From Incurvaria masculella (lineage: Eukaryota > Arthropoda > Insecta > Lepidoptera > Incurvariidae): a stretch of 64,000 bases of DNA. The notes beneath the pieces were generated by a model that saw only the letters and a program-made list of their open reading frames with translations, did not search any database and was not told the DNA's origin. This document shows, one piece after another, positions 24,218-35,260 of the stretch. Position 1 is the stretch's first letter. Each line of letters starts with the position of its first letter. Made by a program: the position numbers and the translations under genes. The stretch is taken from contig OX335657.1 of the NCBI GenBank assembly GCA_946894095.1, positions 4,712,001 through 4,776,000 on the forward strand, in the 5' to 3' direction.

Positions 24218-24572
24218 TAATAATTCTTATAACTTTACGTAATAAACAAAATTAATAAGCGGTCATACACCAGGTGCTTCTATGGTTGAGTTTAAAATGG
24301 TACAAGCTAACTAACTAACTAATTAACTAATAGTTACTATCTAAGTAATCATGCAGCATGAAAGGAATTGGGATCACGTCCCTCAATTCTAACAATTCTT
24401 ATAATTTTACATAATTAACTAAATTGATAAGCAATCATACACCAAGTGCTAATATGGTTGAGCTTCAAACGGTACAAGCTAACTAGCTAACTACTAGCTA
24501 ATTAATTAACTACTAGTTACTATCTAAGTAATCATGCAGCATAAAACGAATTGAGATCACGTCCCTCAATGA
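24218..24572 (+). repeat. Direct tandem duplication, two ~175-bp units
   Basis: Both units share atacaccaggtgct/atacaccaagtgct, ggtacaagctaact, tagttactatctaagtaatc and gatcacgtccctcaat. The second has a longer ctaactactagctaatt stretch. Confidence 0.85.
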
Positions 24573-25825
24573 TTGCGTCTTGCACGCGAAACTTTGACAG
24601 CAGCAACGAACCTTTGAAGTCCAGTCCCGAAACTTGAAAAGAAAATATCAAGTTTCCAACCCTTCTGGCGTCTAGGTGGGGGAAATCAGCGCGGAGAAGG
24701 TTCGAATTAATCTCCACAAATGCACAGTCGACCAACCATCGGTGTAGACGCGAGGGGACTTTGAGAACCTCTGCCATTTTTTTTACAATTTATTCTTTGC
24801 TAGTTTAATTACCAAGTAGTTCATTCCAACAGGTGAATATGTCGCCGCTTTCTTGTAAAATAAGGCGCATGTAATAACGCAAGAAGGTATTATTTGGATT
24901 TATAGCAACTTAACAAGCTGCTATGAATAAAAAATCTAATATTCTGGAAGGTACAATACATTCGTGATCATGAATAGTGCTAAACATAAACTTACTTTTA
25001 ATGCCATGACAAGTTTTTGTGACATTCATATTGAAGACATAATTTTAAGACATAAGTGTTTAGTAAAAATTGTCACTGAATAAAAAAACTGATTCGTTCA
25101 TGTTTGCATTGAAGCAATTAACTTAGATGCAAAAAGGAAGGAGATATGCCACCTCGCGCGCCTACTATGACTGTCGCCAATTTTCCCAAACTACCAACCC
25201 AACTTGAACGTACGGTCGCATTCAAAAGTCCAGTAGCACTTCTCAGATCATTTTCTTTGAAGCGCTCGCATCACGCGGAGGTGTAGCGGGAGGAGGGGAC
25301 GCACCGCCTTGCGGTAGGACGCCCCCCTCCGCCCCGCCAGCAGACCGGTTGGCGGGGGAAGGGGCACGCCACATGTGCGAAACAAACCCGATTGTAGGGT
25401 GCTACTGGACTTATGTCGTCGATGTTACATGCCACACGAAACTAATGTAAAGTCGCGGATGTATCAGAGGGCGTGTTTTGGTGATAACCATAGATAGATA
25501 GATGTGTCATCTAGCGCGCTTAGTATGAGATCCGCTGTCTCCAATTTTCAAAATATACTTGAACGTACATGCCACATGCAAACGTAGTCGCAGACGTATT
25601 ATAGGTTATGTTTAGATGGAAAATGACTTGACGAACGCATTTTTAGAGCTCATTCGGACATTCACGCGGCCGGCTTCCATAGGATTATATGGACAACATG
25701 CCCATACGGCGGCGACCCGGATTATGCCTACATGCCACTTCTCCGTCATTTTCTCTTCTTTGATAATCATCGTCAGTCCAATGGCTGTACATTCTTTTCA
25801 CTAATGCAGTTTTTTTTTTTATGCG

Positions 25826-26405
25826 ACCTGACATGGATGGCTAATACCACACAACTACCGTTATGGTATTAGCCCAATACACCACATTCCCGAAGGAATT
25901 AGGTGCCATGCCAGGACCTTCCCTTTATGAGCACGGCTACATTGAACTGGATGGAAAACACGGACAATTTTTCATTGCCGCTTCGACCATCTTTTCATCC
26001 AATGCGATGGTACCAACCCGGGCGGGCTTAAACCCTACCACCTAGTAGGGGAAGGGGACCTACAGTTTTACATGGGTTCCGAACCATGGAGCAGCTCGCA
26101 TTCGTGACGAAATGCACCTATTAAACTCGGAAAGAGAAAGACAGTGGTGCAAGTCGGAATTGAACCCATGCCTCTGGTACGCTAGCTGCGTACCAGCTGA
26201 GAGCATACCCTTTCAGTGCAACACAATATAACCCTCGAGGTCTAAATGATAATTGTACATTGAATATAACTTGTGTTACTTTTTTCTTTGCTTGATTAAT
26301 TGGTGTCCTATGTATTTTCTTGTGTTGTGGCTGAATAAACTATTTGAATTTGAATTTGAATTTGAATTTAGTCCAGTCCCCGCGCCACTAGGCTACGAGC
26401 CGCAG
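25826..26405 (-). mobile_element. SINE copy interrupted by a LINE 3' tail
   Basis: A well-preserved reverse copy of the tRNA-headed SINE. The head is split: the sequence up to ctctggtacgctag (26190) resumes at tccagtccccgcgccactag (26371). The intervening ~175 bp ends with a (TTTGAA)n tail. Confidence 0.75.
26191..26371 (+). mobile_element. Retroelement 3' end nested in the SINE
   Basis: A fragment ending ggctgaataaactatttgaa and then repeated tttgaa units, as at the 3' end of some insect LINEs. TAG at both borders could be a 3-bp duplication. No coding part is present. Confidence 0.5.
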
Positions 26406-27670
26406 TGCAGAAAGTCTACCTAAATAACAGTTCGAAATATGTTTTATGACGCATTTCTGATGAATGTTTGCAAAAGACGCAACCACTACGGATATTCAGT
26501 GCAGACTCCTTAAAAGAAAACGCCGAGTGGCTGTCGCAGGATGCGCCGACAAACCCCCGCGTTCCAATTAAGGGTAAAGCGTCTTTGTTTATCTTAAATT
26601 GCGAGAAAATCTCACTCAAATTATCGAGAAAAAGAACGCAAAAAGGACAAAAAGGAAGAGAGGAAGATAACTTATCCGTCGGGTGGGAGTAAAAAGTTGC
26701 CTACCGGCGGAGCGGCGGGGGGTGGGACGCGCGGGGAATTTTTGATAAGCGGACAATTTAATGAGAAACCTCCAGCTTGTGTCGGGTTCGCTTGAGGGTC
26801 TATCGGCTGGCCTATCGACCATGTGTAATCAGAGGATGAAGTGGGGGAGGGGTGGACATCATTTATCAATAGAAAAAAAAGGCATGACCACAATTAACAT
26901 CAGACAAATACTAAAGGAAAACTTTTTTGAAGATAATCGCGCTTTAGACTAATTATTGCCACTTTGTTTTTTAATATTGTGGAAAAGATAGAAGATTTTA
27001 AGAGGATATTTTTGGATAGTACAACATTTATGATTACATATTTAATTTTTTTTAAAATATGTTGTTTGCCATAATACGCTAGTTCTTAAAAATAATATAT
27101 TATCAAACTCAGGGCGTTTTTTGACACCTGTCGATAAAGTTTTCATTAGCTATTGAACGCATGAATGTGTGTACCCTGTAAATCTGTTTAATATTTATGA
27201 AGAATTTTTATTACAAATTAGTCTCTAAGATACTGTATTTTGGCGTCAATCGAATCCAATTAACTGTTTTGAATATTATTGGTCAGTACCTATTTAAATT
27301 TTGTTTCATAACTATTCAAAATATCCCACAATTTATATCACCACCATCATTACTCATCTGGGTGGCCTTTATAGCCTATGCCACAGTCGAAAATCAAATT
27401 CATTTAGAAGAAAGCAAGAACAAGGGTCGATACAGAAAGAAACTTGGATACAAGGATTCAACTGAACCCTAAAATCCTTGGCGGCAGCCGCACCGGTGTA
27501 GGCAGTGTCGGTGTGACAGGGGTCACGTTGCTCCCTCGCCGCGCTCGATAAGAGCTCATTATTTCTTTTCAATTAAAGCCCTACGCCTTCCTCCCTTGCG
27601 TGTCGCTTCTGTCGCCAAGGTGATTGGGATACCTGTCCAAGGTCGACTGTCGATTGATTCAAGGTAATCA
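26406..27670. other. Intronic sequence, nothing recognised
   Basis: A purine-rich aaaaggacaaaaaggaag stretch near 26640 and a small GC-rich patch at 26700-26740. No gene. Confidence 0.3.
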
Positions 27671-28310
27671 ATTTTGAGTAACGAGTTAATAGGTAGAAAC
27701 ATTTTGAGTAACGAGTTAACACGAAAAAATCATTTTCAGTAACGAGTCAACACGTAGAAATATTTTGCGCAATGAGTTAACACGTAGGAACATTTTGAGC
27801 AATGAGTTAACACGTAGAAATATTTTTAGCAACGAGTTAACACGTAGGAACATTTTGAGCAACAAGTTAGCACGCAGAAACATTTTGAGTAACGCGTTAA
27901 TACGAAGAAACGTTTTCTGTAAGGAGTCAATACGTAGAAATGTTTTGAATAACGAGTTAACACGAAGAAACATTTTCAGCAACGAGTTAACACGTAGGAA
28001 CATTTTGAGCAACAAGTTAACACGCAGAAATATTTTGAGTAACGCGTTAATACGAAGAAACGTTTTCTGTAAGGAGTCAATACGTAGAAATGTTTTGAAT
28101 AACGAGTTAACACGAAGAAACATTTTCAGTAACGAGTCAACACGAAGAAATATTTTGAGCAACGAGTTAACACGTAGAAATATTTCGGGCAACGAGTTAA
28201 CACGAAGAAACTGTTTAAGCAACAAGTTAACGCGCAGAAACACTTTGAACAACGAGTTATCACGTAGAAATATTTTAAGTAACGAGTTAATACGTAGAAA
28301 CATTTTGTGC
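27671..28310 (+). repeat. 30-bp minisatellite, about 21 units
   Basis: The unit is aacgagttaacacgtagaaa then cattttgagt. A 150-bp higher-order block is repeated (tacgaagaaacgttttctgt at 27901 and 28051). Because the unit is ten codons without stops, frames stay open on both strands over about 600 bp. The encoded ten-residue repeats (NELTRRNILS on +) show no family resemblance. Confidence 0.93.
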
Positions 28311-28339
28311 TGGCGGTGGCTCGGCTTCCACATGATACT

Positions 28340-28440
28340 ATAAGTCCCTTTCCTTACTGACATTGGAAGTTAATCCCGCCTGCCCATTGCGAAGAATGAG
28401 CAATAGTTGAAGCGGCAATGAAAATTACCCCTGTTTCCAG
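28340..28440 (+). mobile_element. SINE fragment continuous with a 41-bp minisatellite
   Basis: gaagcggcaatgaaaattac and tttccagttcaattta are SINE body; the sequence then enters the 41-bp array, whose units contain the next SINE segment. Confidence 0.55.
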
Positions 28441-28752
28441 TTCAATTTACCTGGGCAATATAAGTTTACCAAATTACCCAGTTCACTTGAACAAGGCAAT
28501 ATAAGTTTACCAAATTACCCAGTTCAATTTAACAAGGCAATATGAGTTTACCAAATTACCCAGTTCAATTTAACAAGGCAATATAAGTTTACCAAATTAC
28601 CCAGTTCAATTTAACAAGGCAATATAAGTTTACCAAATTACCCAGTTCAATTTAACAAGGCAATATAAGTTTACCAAATTACCCACTTCAATTTAACAAG
28701 GAAATATAAGTTTACCAAATTACCCAGTTCAATTTAACAAGGCAATATAAGG
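28437..28752 (+). repeat. 41-bp minisatellite, about 8 units
   Basis: The unit is cccagttcaatttaacaagg followed by caatataagtttaccaaatta. The period was checked at 28501, 28542 and 28583. Units are nearly identical. The last leaves the array as caatataagga, as in the SINE. Confidence 0.9.
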
Positions 28753-30375
28753 AAACGCACAATACATGGGAACTACGCGCTATACGAGGGGTATGGCACG
28801 TAGTTCCGACGTGTTGTGCGTTATTATTATTTTATCTCAGCGATTTATTTATTTATTGTTATGGCGGCATATGTACGAGTAATCTATATCCAATTATATA
28901 AGCTTGAAAGAGGCTCGGAATTAATGACCACCAACCACTTTTAAATGGTGGAAAGAAAAATTTACAAAATTAAGCGGAAATATTCTTACTTTATATGCAT
29001 AAGGAGTTTACTACGTAAAGTTCTCTAAGTATGTACGATCAAAGTGCCCTCTTGCGGCAAACTTGCAAGAAACATTGGACCATTTTCTTTATGATGGCCT
29101 TTATCGTATCGATCCCCATGAAGCATTAGTGCGGAAAATAAGCGACTGTAGTTGATTGATCCGTTCTTGCACCTGTAAGTTATCTGGAATGCAAAACCAT
29201 ATACAATATCATGCATTAAAATTTAAAACTAGATAAAATAAAAAAATCAATGTTAGTTGCATAGTTTTTGACGGCCGATAGTGCAGGGCAATGTCTGTGG
29301 TAGAAAACTACGAAGCTGGTTTTCAGACGAAACCCTACTATAAATATCTTTAAAAATTGCAGTTTAGGTGACGCCGGTGTTTGCAAAAAAAATATCCGGA
29401 AATCCGATGTTTCTGTATAAGCCCATATATTGGTAAATCCTAGGTTTTATTTGTGCATCTTTGGATTTACCAACATCAGTTGGTAAATGTATGAAAATAA
29501 ATTATTTTTCGAGCATTTACCATTAGACTTTGGCAAATGCTAGTTTCGGTTAGGTTAGGGTAAGTTTTACCATCTCTCATAAGGTTTACCTAAGATTTAT
29601 CGAGTGAAGGGTGGTAAAAATCCAAAAAGAACGATGATCTTAGAATATCTTAGATTTTACTCGTATTCTTAGAAATTTCGGGCTTATACAGTGACATATA
29701 TAAAACGACACATATTTAGCACATTTTCCATGGAGCGGCAGTGACATCCCCTTCGTAAGTCCCCTACCTCCCCCTCGCACCAGCGCCCTTTAATTGTCGT
29801 CAGAATTGCAACACTTGTGACGCTCTCTAACAGAACAATGTAGAAGGTTTTTTATTAGGCTCTATAGGACTTGCACGATTATATCGATGTACAAGTTGCA
29901 TTTTTATCCGTGCATGCCTTGGACCTTTTTTTTCTTACTAAATATTTAGATCAAAGTGATACCAATTGAATAGTATGTATGTAAGAACATACATAATTTT
30001 CCAAAATTTGCATTCATATTTGTTGGCAAAGTTATGGCAGTCCGATATGAGATTTAATAAATTAATTTCTCCATAAATTAATTTCATAAATAAATATGTA
30101 CTGAAACGTTATAAAACTTTTTCAACTATCATCTTTCGTACGTAAAATCGCCTGAAAAATGTAATAACTAAAGAAAAAATTACGCCTTTTGTAAATTGTT
30201 TTTTGTGGCGCATTAAAGAATTTTCAATCAATCAATCAAAACTGTACAAAGAACCTTTTTATGAGTACGCATTGTATATACTCATAAAGTGGTACATTGT
30301 ACTGTTTTCTGTACAAAGCAGGGAACCAGCAATCAAACCTATTTACCATATCGGCCACCTGCTGCCAGTTACTTA
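28753..30375. other. Intronic sequence, nothing definite
   Basis: 28752-28815 holds a short inverted pair (cgcacaata...gggaactacg / cgtagttcc...tgttgtgcg). 29430-29600 repeats tggtaaatg-like words. No gene. Confidence 0.35.
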
Positions 30376-30672
30376 TTAGGGTTCCGTACCCAAAGGGTGC
30401 CAACGGAACCCTATTACCAAGCCTCCGTTGTCCGGCCGTCCGTCCCTCCGTCCATCCGTCTGTCACAGGGCTATATCTCATAAACCATAATAGGCAGGCA
30501 GCTGAAATTTTCTCAGAGTGTGTATTATTTTTGCCGCTATAACAACAAATAGATACAGTTTTAAAATAATCAAAGAAGGACCCCCCTTTGATTGCGTGAT
30601 TTCTTTTTGTCAAATCTTGTACGATGTTACGTAACCCTTCGTGTTCGAGTCCGACTCGCACTTGGCCGGTTT
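30376..30672 (-). mobile_element. GGGTTCCGT-type interspersed element
   Basis: Starts agggttccgtacccaaaggg and ends cgactcgcacttggccggtt; the middle has the gcagctgaaattttctcaga segment. It is reversed relative to 32993. Confidence 0.7.
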
Positions 30673-31029
30673 TTCATACCGCTACAGAGAAAGGGCCTCT
30701 TTCCGTAAACAATGCCTGCTATGTCTCAAATTCTACACACTTCATGTGGTAAAGCCGCCATGGAAACTAGTTTCGAACTTTTTTACATTTAATCAGATTG
30801 CCGTAGAAACTCAAATTGTATTTGGCATGAGCAGTCCTAAGTTCACTGAATTAATATACTTTTGCGTCCAAAGCCACGCTCTTCTAGGGATATAATATGT
30901 ATGTACATAAGTATGTAGAATCGGCTTTGACGCTTGTAATTTAAGAAAACATATCGATCACATAATTGTGCTGTGGGGGTTCCGGCACTTAAAAAAATAC
31001 AATTCAATACACTGAATTTCTAAAGGATT

Positions 31030-31250
31030 TTTCGTTGTTGTTCGGTTTCCACGTAGGTCTACTTTTGATTATATGAACGATGATCGAAGCGGCAATGAAA
31101 ATTGGCCGTGTTTTCCATCCTGTTCAATGTAGCTGTGCAATAAAAGGAAGGCGCTGGCATGAAACCTAGTCCCCATGAGGTTCGTTAGGCTAATATCATG
31201 ACTGTAGGTGTGGTATTAGACATCAATGTCAAGTCACATAAAAAAACAAC
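31030..31250 (+). mobile_element. SINE copy, headless
   Basis: Body in sense order: gatcgaagcggcaatgaaaa, then ttttccatcctgttcaatgt, then gcgctggcatgaaacctag, ending cacataaaaaaac. Confidence 0.65.
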
Positions 31251-32074
31251 GTTGTGTGAAGCTATTAACTCCTGATAGGTGTTGCCGTTCAAAGCCACCC
31301 AACTACAAAAGAAACACGAATCCCGGAAGCCTTAGACAACCGACGCCTTTACATATTATCGAATTATCATCACATCGGTCCCGCTCCCATTTTTCACGAA
31401 AACTCTCTTCAATAAACGATCAGTATTGTCACGGATTCCTTTGACGTCACGGCGCTTTTTAAGTACAAGAGCCGACTGTGTAAAATGTGAACAACATGCC
31501 CCCCCTCCCCCTCGCCCCCCATCTCCCCGGGGGCAGTGTCGTGTTGACTTTCCTTACATCCTTAAGGACTGCTTTCCGTCTCCCGGCTACTGATTTCGCT
31601 TTTTTATCCCCCTTTACCCCGACTTCCTGTAACTCCCTCGCCCCGCGAAGAGATGTGCCTTTTATCAAAATAAAATAGAATCGATATTGTATTCATATTT
31701 CATTTGTTGCTCATTTAATTTATTATCGAGTTCACATCATAATTCAGGAATTGTTAGTTTTAAGGAATAGTTTGGAGGGTTATGATGCAAACATTATTAG
31801 AAAAAGAAAATGCATGTAAATAAATCGATATTCCAATGTTTTTTCCTGACCCCATATATTTTGTCGAAGTCACCTGATTAATTTGTATAGGGATTAGATA
31901 GTTATTTTATGGTATTTGAAGTGGTATTTTTCAACCATTTTGTCTTGTCTTTATCGTTATTCAATTCTCTCTTATAAAATCCAGTGTTCGCGTGTGTCTT
32001 TCAGTACGTTTGAACTAAAGAATAACGTGACCGATTCTTTCAATCGATTATTTTCATAAGAACCCTAAATTATA

Positions 32075-32731
32075 CTGGGTGGGGCAAAAGTCACGACGTA
32101 AGGTACAAAAGAAAATAAAATAAAATTGGCACTGATATTCATATATTATTTTACTTTTCGAGTATACTTAGTATTTAAGTATACTTTTATTTAATACTAC
32201 TAAGTATTAATTTAAGTATACTTTTTATTGCATAGTATGTACTCAATAAAATATTTAAAAAAATATTCATTCATTAATTTAGTATTCACTTGTTTACACA
32301 AATTATAACATACAATTTTGAGATTAATCATGGATAATTTAAGCATCATCAACGTTATCCCATAATGGCGATTCTGAGTAAGATTTATTCTCGAGATTTT
32401 CAACAATTCACTGACTCGGTTGTTTCCCGGATTTAACAGCGCCTGATATTTTTTTGGGTTTATTTAAAAAAAGGTGTACAATGAGCAGATGAAGGCAAAG
32501 ATCCGAGCTGAAATACCGTTGCTAACTCCTCTTGTTCTGAAGAAAGTAATGATAAGTCCCCTAGAAAGAGGCCGACTTTGTGGGACTGTAAATTACGGTC
32601 ATTTAAGTGACGTAATATTTAAAACCTAAATAAAAATATCTCCTTAAGTTCTGATATCTGATATCTATTTAATATTCATAAAAAAAACTTATAACCGGTT
32701 TCAACCCCTTCTTTGCTTATGCCCCACCCTG
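32075..32731. mobile_element. Tc1/mariner-type MITE, 657 bp
   Basis: The left end ctgggtggggcaaaag and the right end, read inward, cagggtggggcataag differ at two positions; TA flanks both. There is no transposase. Confidence 0.72.
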
Positions 32732-32992
32732 TAGAAGTGGATATATGCAATTCCTTGGAGATATATCTTACTTAGTACTATCGTCTGTACCATGAAAATT
32801 GCTCAACGCTCAGCAGACATAGAATGCACTATTATACTGTCGACATGCCGCCTATTAGAACTGACCAATCCTGTAGATTATTTATCTATAGGGTTGTAAA
32901 GTGTGCCACGCCGAGGTATTGGGGTTTAATCTGGTGTTCAAACGCAATGTGAGAAGCACCTAGTCGGCGAGCATGGTTTTCGTAGCATCTGA

Positions 32993-33302
32993 AAAAAACC
33001 GGCCAAGTGCGAGTCGTACTCGCACTCAAAGGGTTCCGTACCTTCGCACAAGATTTAACAAAAAAAATCACGTTTTTTGTATGGGGTCCCCTTTGTTTTT
33101 TATTATTTTTTAATGTTATTATTTGTTGTTGTAGCGGCACAAAATATAAACATTCTATGAAAATTCCAGCTCCCTACCTATTGCGGTTCATGAGATATAG
33201 GCCTGTGACAGACGGTAAGACGGACGGATGGACGGACGGATGGACAGCGTAGGCTTAATAATACTATTCCGTTGGCACTCTTTGGGTACGGAGCCCTAAA
33301 AG
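32993..33302 (+). mobile_element. GGGTTCCGT-type interspersed element, near complete
   Basis: From accggccaagtgcgagtcgt through tgtagcggcacaaaatata and (gacg)n to gtacggagccctaaaa. No coding capacity. It is a MITE-like family; the class is uncertain. Confidence 0.7.
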
Positions 33303-34254
33303 CGCCTATGGGCGTCGTCGTACTGAGCGCCTGGGGTATGCCATAAGTCGCGCTGTACATAAAAAGGATGGGATTAAATATATGAGATGTTCGAAAAATC
33401 TGATATTTAATCGTATGGAGCATCCAAAGCGTATATTTATAGTACAGTAGTTTCCTCTCAAGTGTATACACTGAAAAGAGATGGAATTCCTAAGTCCCTT
33501 TTACTCTATGGTTGACGTCATCATGACAGAAAAAGATTTGTCTTTATTTCCGGTGTATTGATTTCAGACGAAACGACTGTACCTACATATGCTATAATAT
33601 GAATGATATTCGAACCAGCAAAAAGTTTAGGAGTACAGATTGTACATAATGGTAAACTTTCTCCGAGCCTTCCTTACGATGATAACGATGATTGCTAAAA
33701 TTTCACAAATAAATTTTAAATATCTATCGATGTTTTCAATTCGCCGCTACGAGTATTTTCGTTCTGACGCGTTATTTTTCTCGTAAATTATTTCCCGCGG
33801 AACCACCGCCGCCGAGGTGAAAGAGATCTCCTTCCACCTTCGTTATTAACTGAAGGAGCGGCCCTTTATTTGATTCAGTCCACGCCGCCCCCCTCCTGCC
33901 ACCTGCCGCCTTCGCCCCGACGCGGTCCAATCCCGATGGACGTACGCTCAGCGAACACTCTGTACGGGAAGCAGGACGAATGACAGGTTAAATGGAATGA
34001 GACTGACTGCACGTTTATTTTTTCCCTCCCCGTGTCGGCATGAAGGGTCCGACTAATGATTTAAAATTAGGAATGTTATTTTTTGGATGTTTTTGATTGA
34101 TAGCGAGAAATGCAATTTCCTTGAAAGGGAGTCTTCAGATTGGGTATCGCACAGCATAGAGATGGGAAAATATTCAATTGAAATCACTTTAGAATCGTGT
34201 AATAAGAATACAATTTGGCCCACTGCATTTCCTCCCGTGCACGTTGTAAGAGAT

Positions 34255-34515
34255 AAGGGATTCCTCGTTAGTAGTTTCGATTCCACGTAAAACTGTAGGA
34301 CTTACTAGGCGGTAGAGTTATTCCCGCCCGGATTGGTACAATCGCATTGAATGAAAGTTAGGCGAAGCGGTATTGAAGATTGTCCGTGATTTCCATCAAT
34401 TTCCATGTAGCCGTGCAATATAAGGAAGGTCCTGGCATGGCACTTACTTTCCATGAGGTGTCTTAGGCTAATGTCATGCCAGTACTATATTAGCCATCAG
34501 TGTCCAGTATTTAAT
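34255..34515 (+). mobile_element. SINE copy, headless
   Basis: ttccacgtaaaactgtagga, cccgcccggattgg, gaagcggtattgaa and aggaaggtcctggcatggca run in sense order. Confidence 0.65.
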
Positions 34516-34569
34516 AGACATACATACAAAAGAAACCCTTCTCAATGTCTTGCGATTCGGTCACGTTCT

Positions 34570-34865
34570 GAGTTGGATGAGTGCATTTTGTCACGAATGC
34601 GAGCTGTTGCATGGTTCGGAATCCATGTAACGCTGTAGTTCCCCTTCGCCTACTAGATGGCAGGGTGTAGTCCCGCCCGGGTCGGTACCATCGAATTGAT
34701 TGAAAAGATCGAAGCGAAGTCAAAGCGCCAAAGATAAATTGTCCGCCTTTTCCATAAAGTTCGATGTAGCCGTGCTCATATAAAGGAGGGTCCTGGCATG
34801 GCCCTAATTTATTCGGGAGTACTACGTGTTGAAGTAACATCATGAAGAATTCGAAATTTTTTTGC
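34570..34865 (+). mobile_element. SINE copy
   Basis: gtcacgaatgcgagctgttg, the cccgcccgggtcgg block and gagggtcctggcatggccc follow the reference copy in order. It lies directly after another copy in the same orientation. Confidence 0.65.
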
Positions 34866-34917
34866 ACATATTTCTGGAACCAAAACTACTTTTGTTTTAT
34901 GTAACTGTTCATGGATG

Positions 34918-35260
34918 GCTAATACCGTCAGATATTAATTATCCTAACACACCACATGGAAATTAGGTGCCACGCCAGGCCCTTCCTTATATTGCTCGGC
35001 TACATTGAACTGGATGGAAAACACGGACAATTTTCTTTGCCGCTTCCACCATCGTTCATACAATGCGATGGTACCAACCCGGGCGGGACCCTAGTAAGTA
35101 AGGTAGGGGACCTATAGTTCTACGTTGAATCCGAACCACGGCCAGCCTCAACGGTTGAAAATAGTCACCCATCCAGAACCTAACCGCGCTCTGAGGTGCT
35201 TTCCCAGCTTATCGATTCGCAAGGCGTCGCACACTGAGCCTCGGTAGCTCTGGTTAATAT
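34918..35260 (-). mobile_element. SINE with 5S-like head, antisense, nearly full length
   Basis: The body is reversed (gccacgccaggcccttcctt to cccgggcgggacc). It is followed by the 5S-like head: gtcacccatccagaacctaa, ccgcgctctgaggtgctt, cgcaaggcgtcgcac, then gagcctcggtagctc. This is the best copy for the head-body junction. Confidence 0.7.

Larger units (their letters stand above)
21367..25825. other. Intronic sequence between listed repeats
   Basis: Apart from the SINE scrap, the 70-bp array and the 175-bp duplication, I see nothing definite. 22239-22330 and 43800-43920 share a diverged gacccttttggtc/gacccttacggtc repeat. 25260-25370 is a GC-rich patch. Confidence 0.35.

Noticed and set aside
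27716..28363. Long open frames on both strands as genes
   Set aside because: They are a by-product of a 30-bp repeat without stops; no family similarity and no splice or start context.
28437..28752. CRISPR-like array
   Set aside because: Eukaryotic context, contiguous 41-bp units with no unique spacers.
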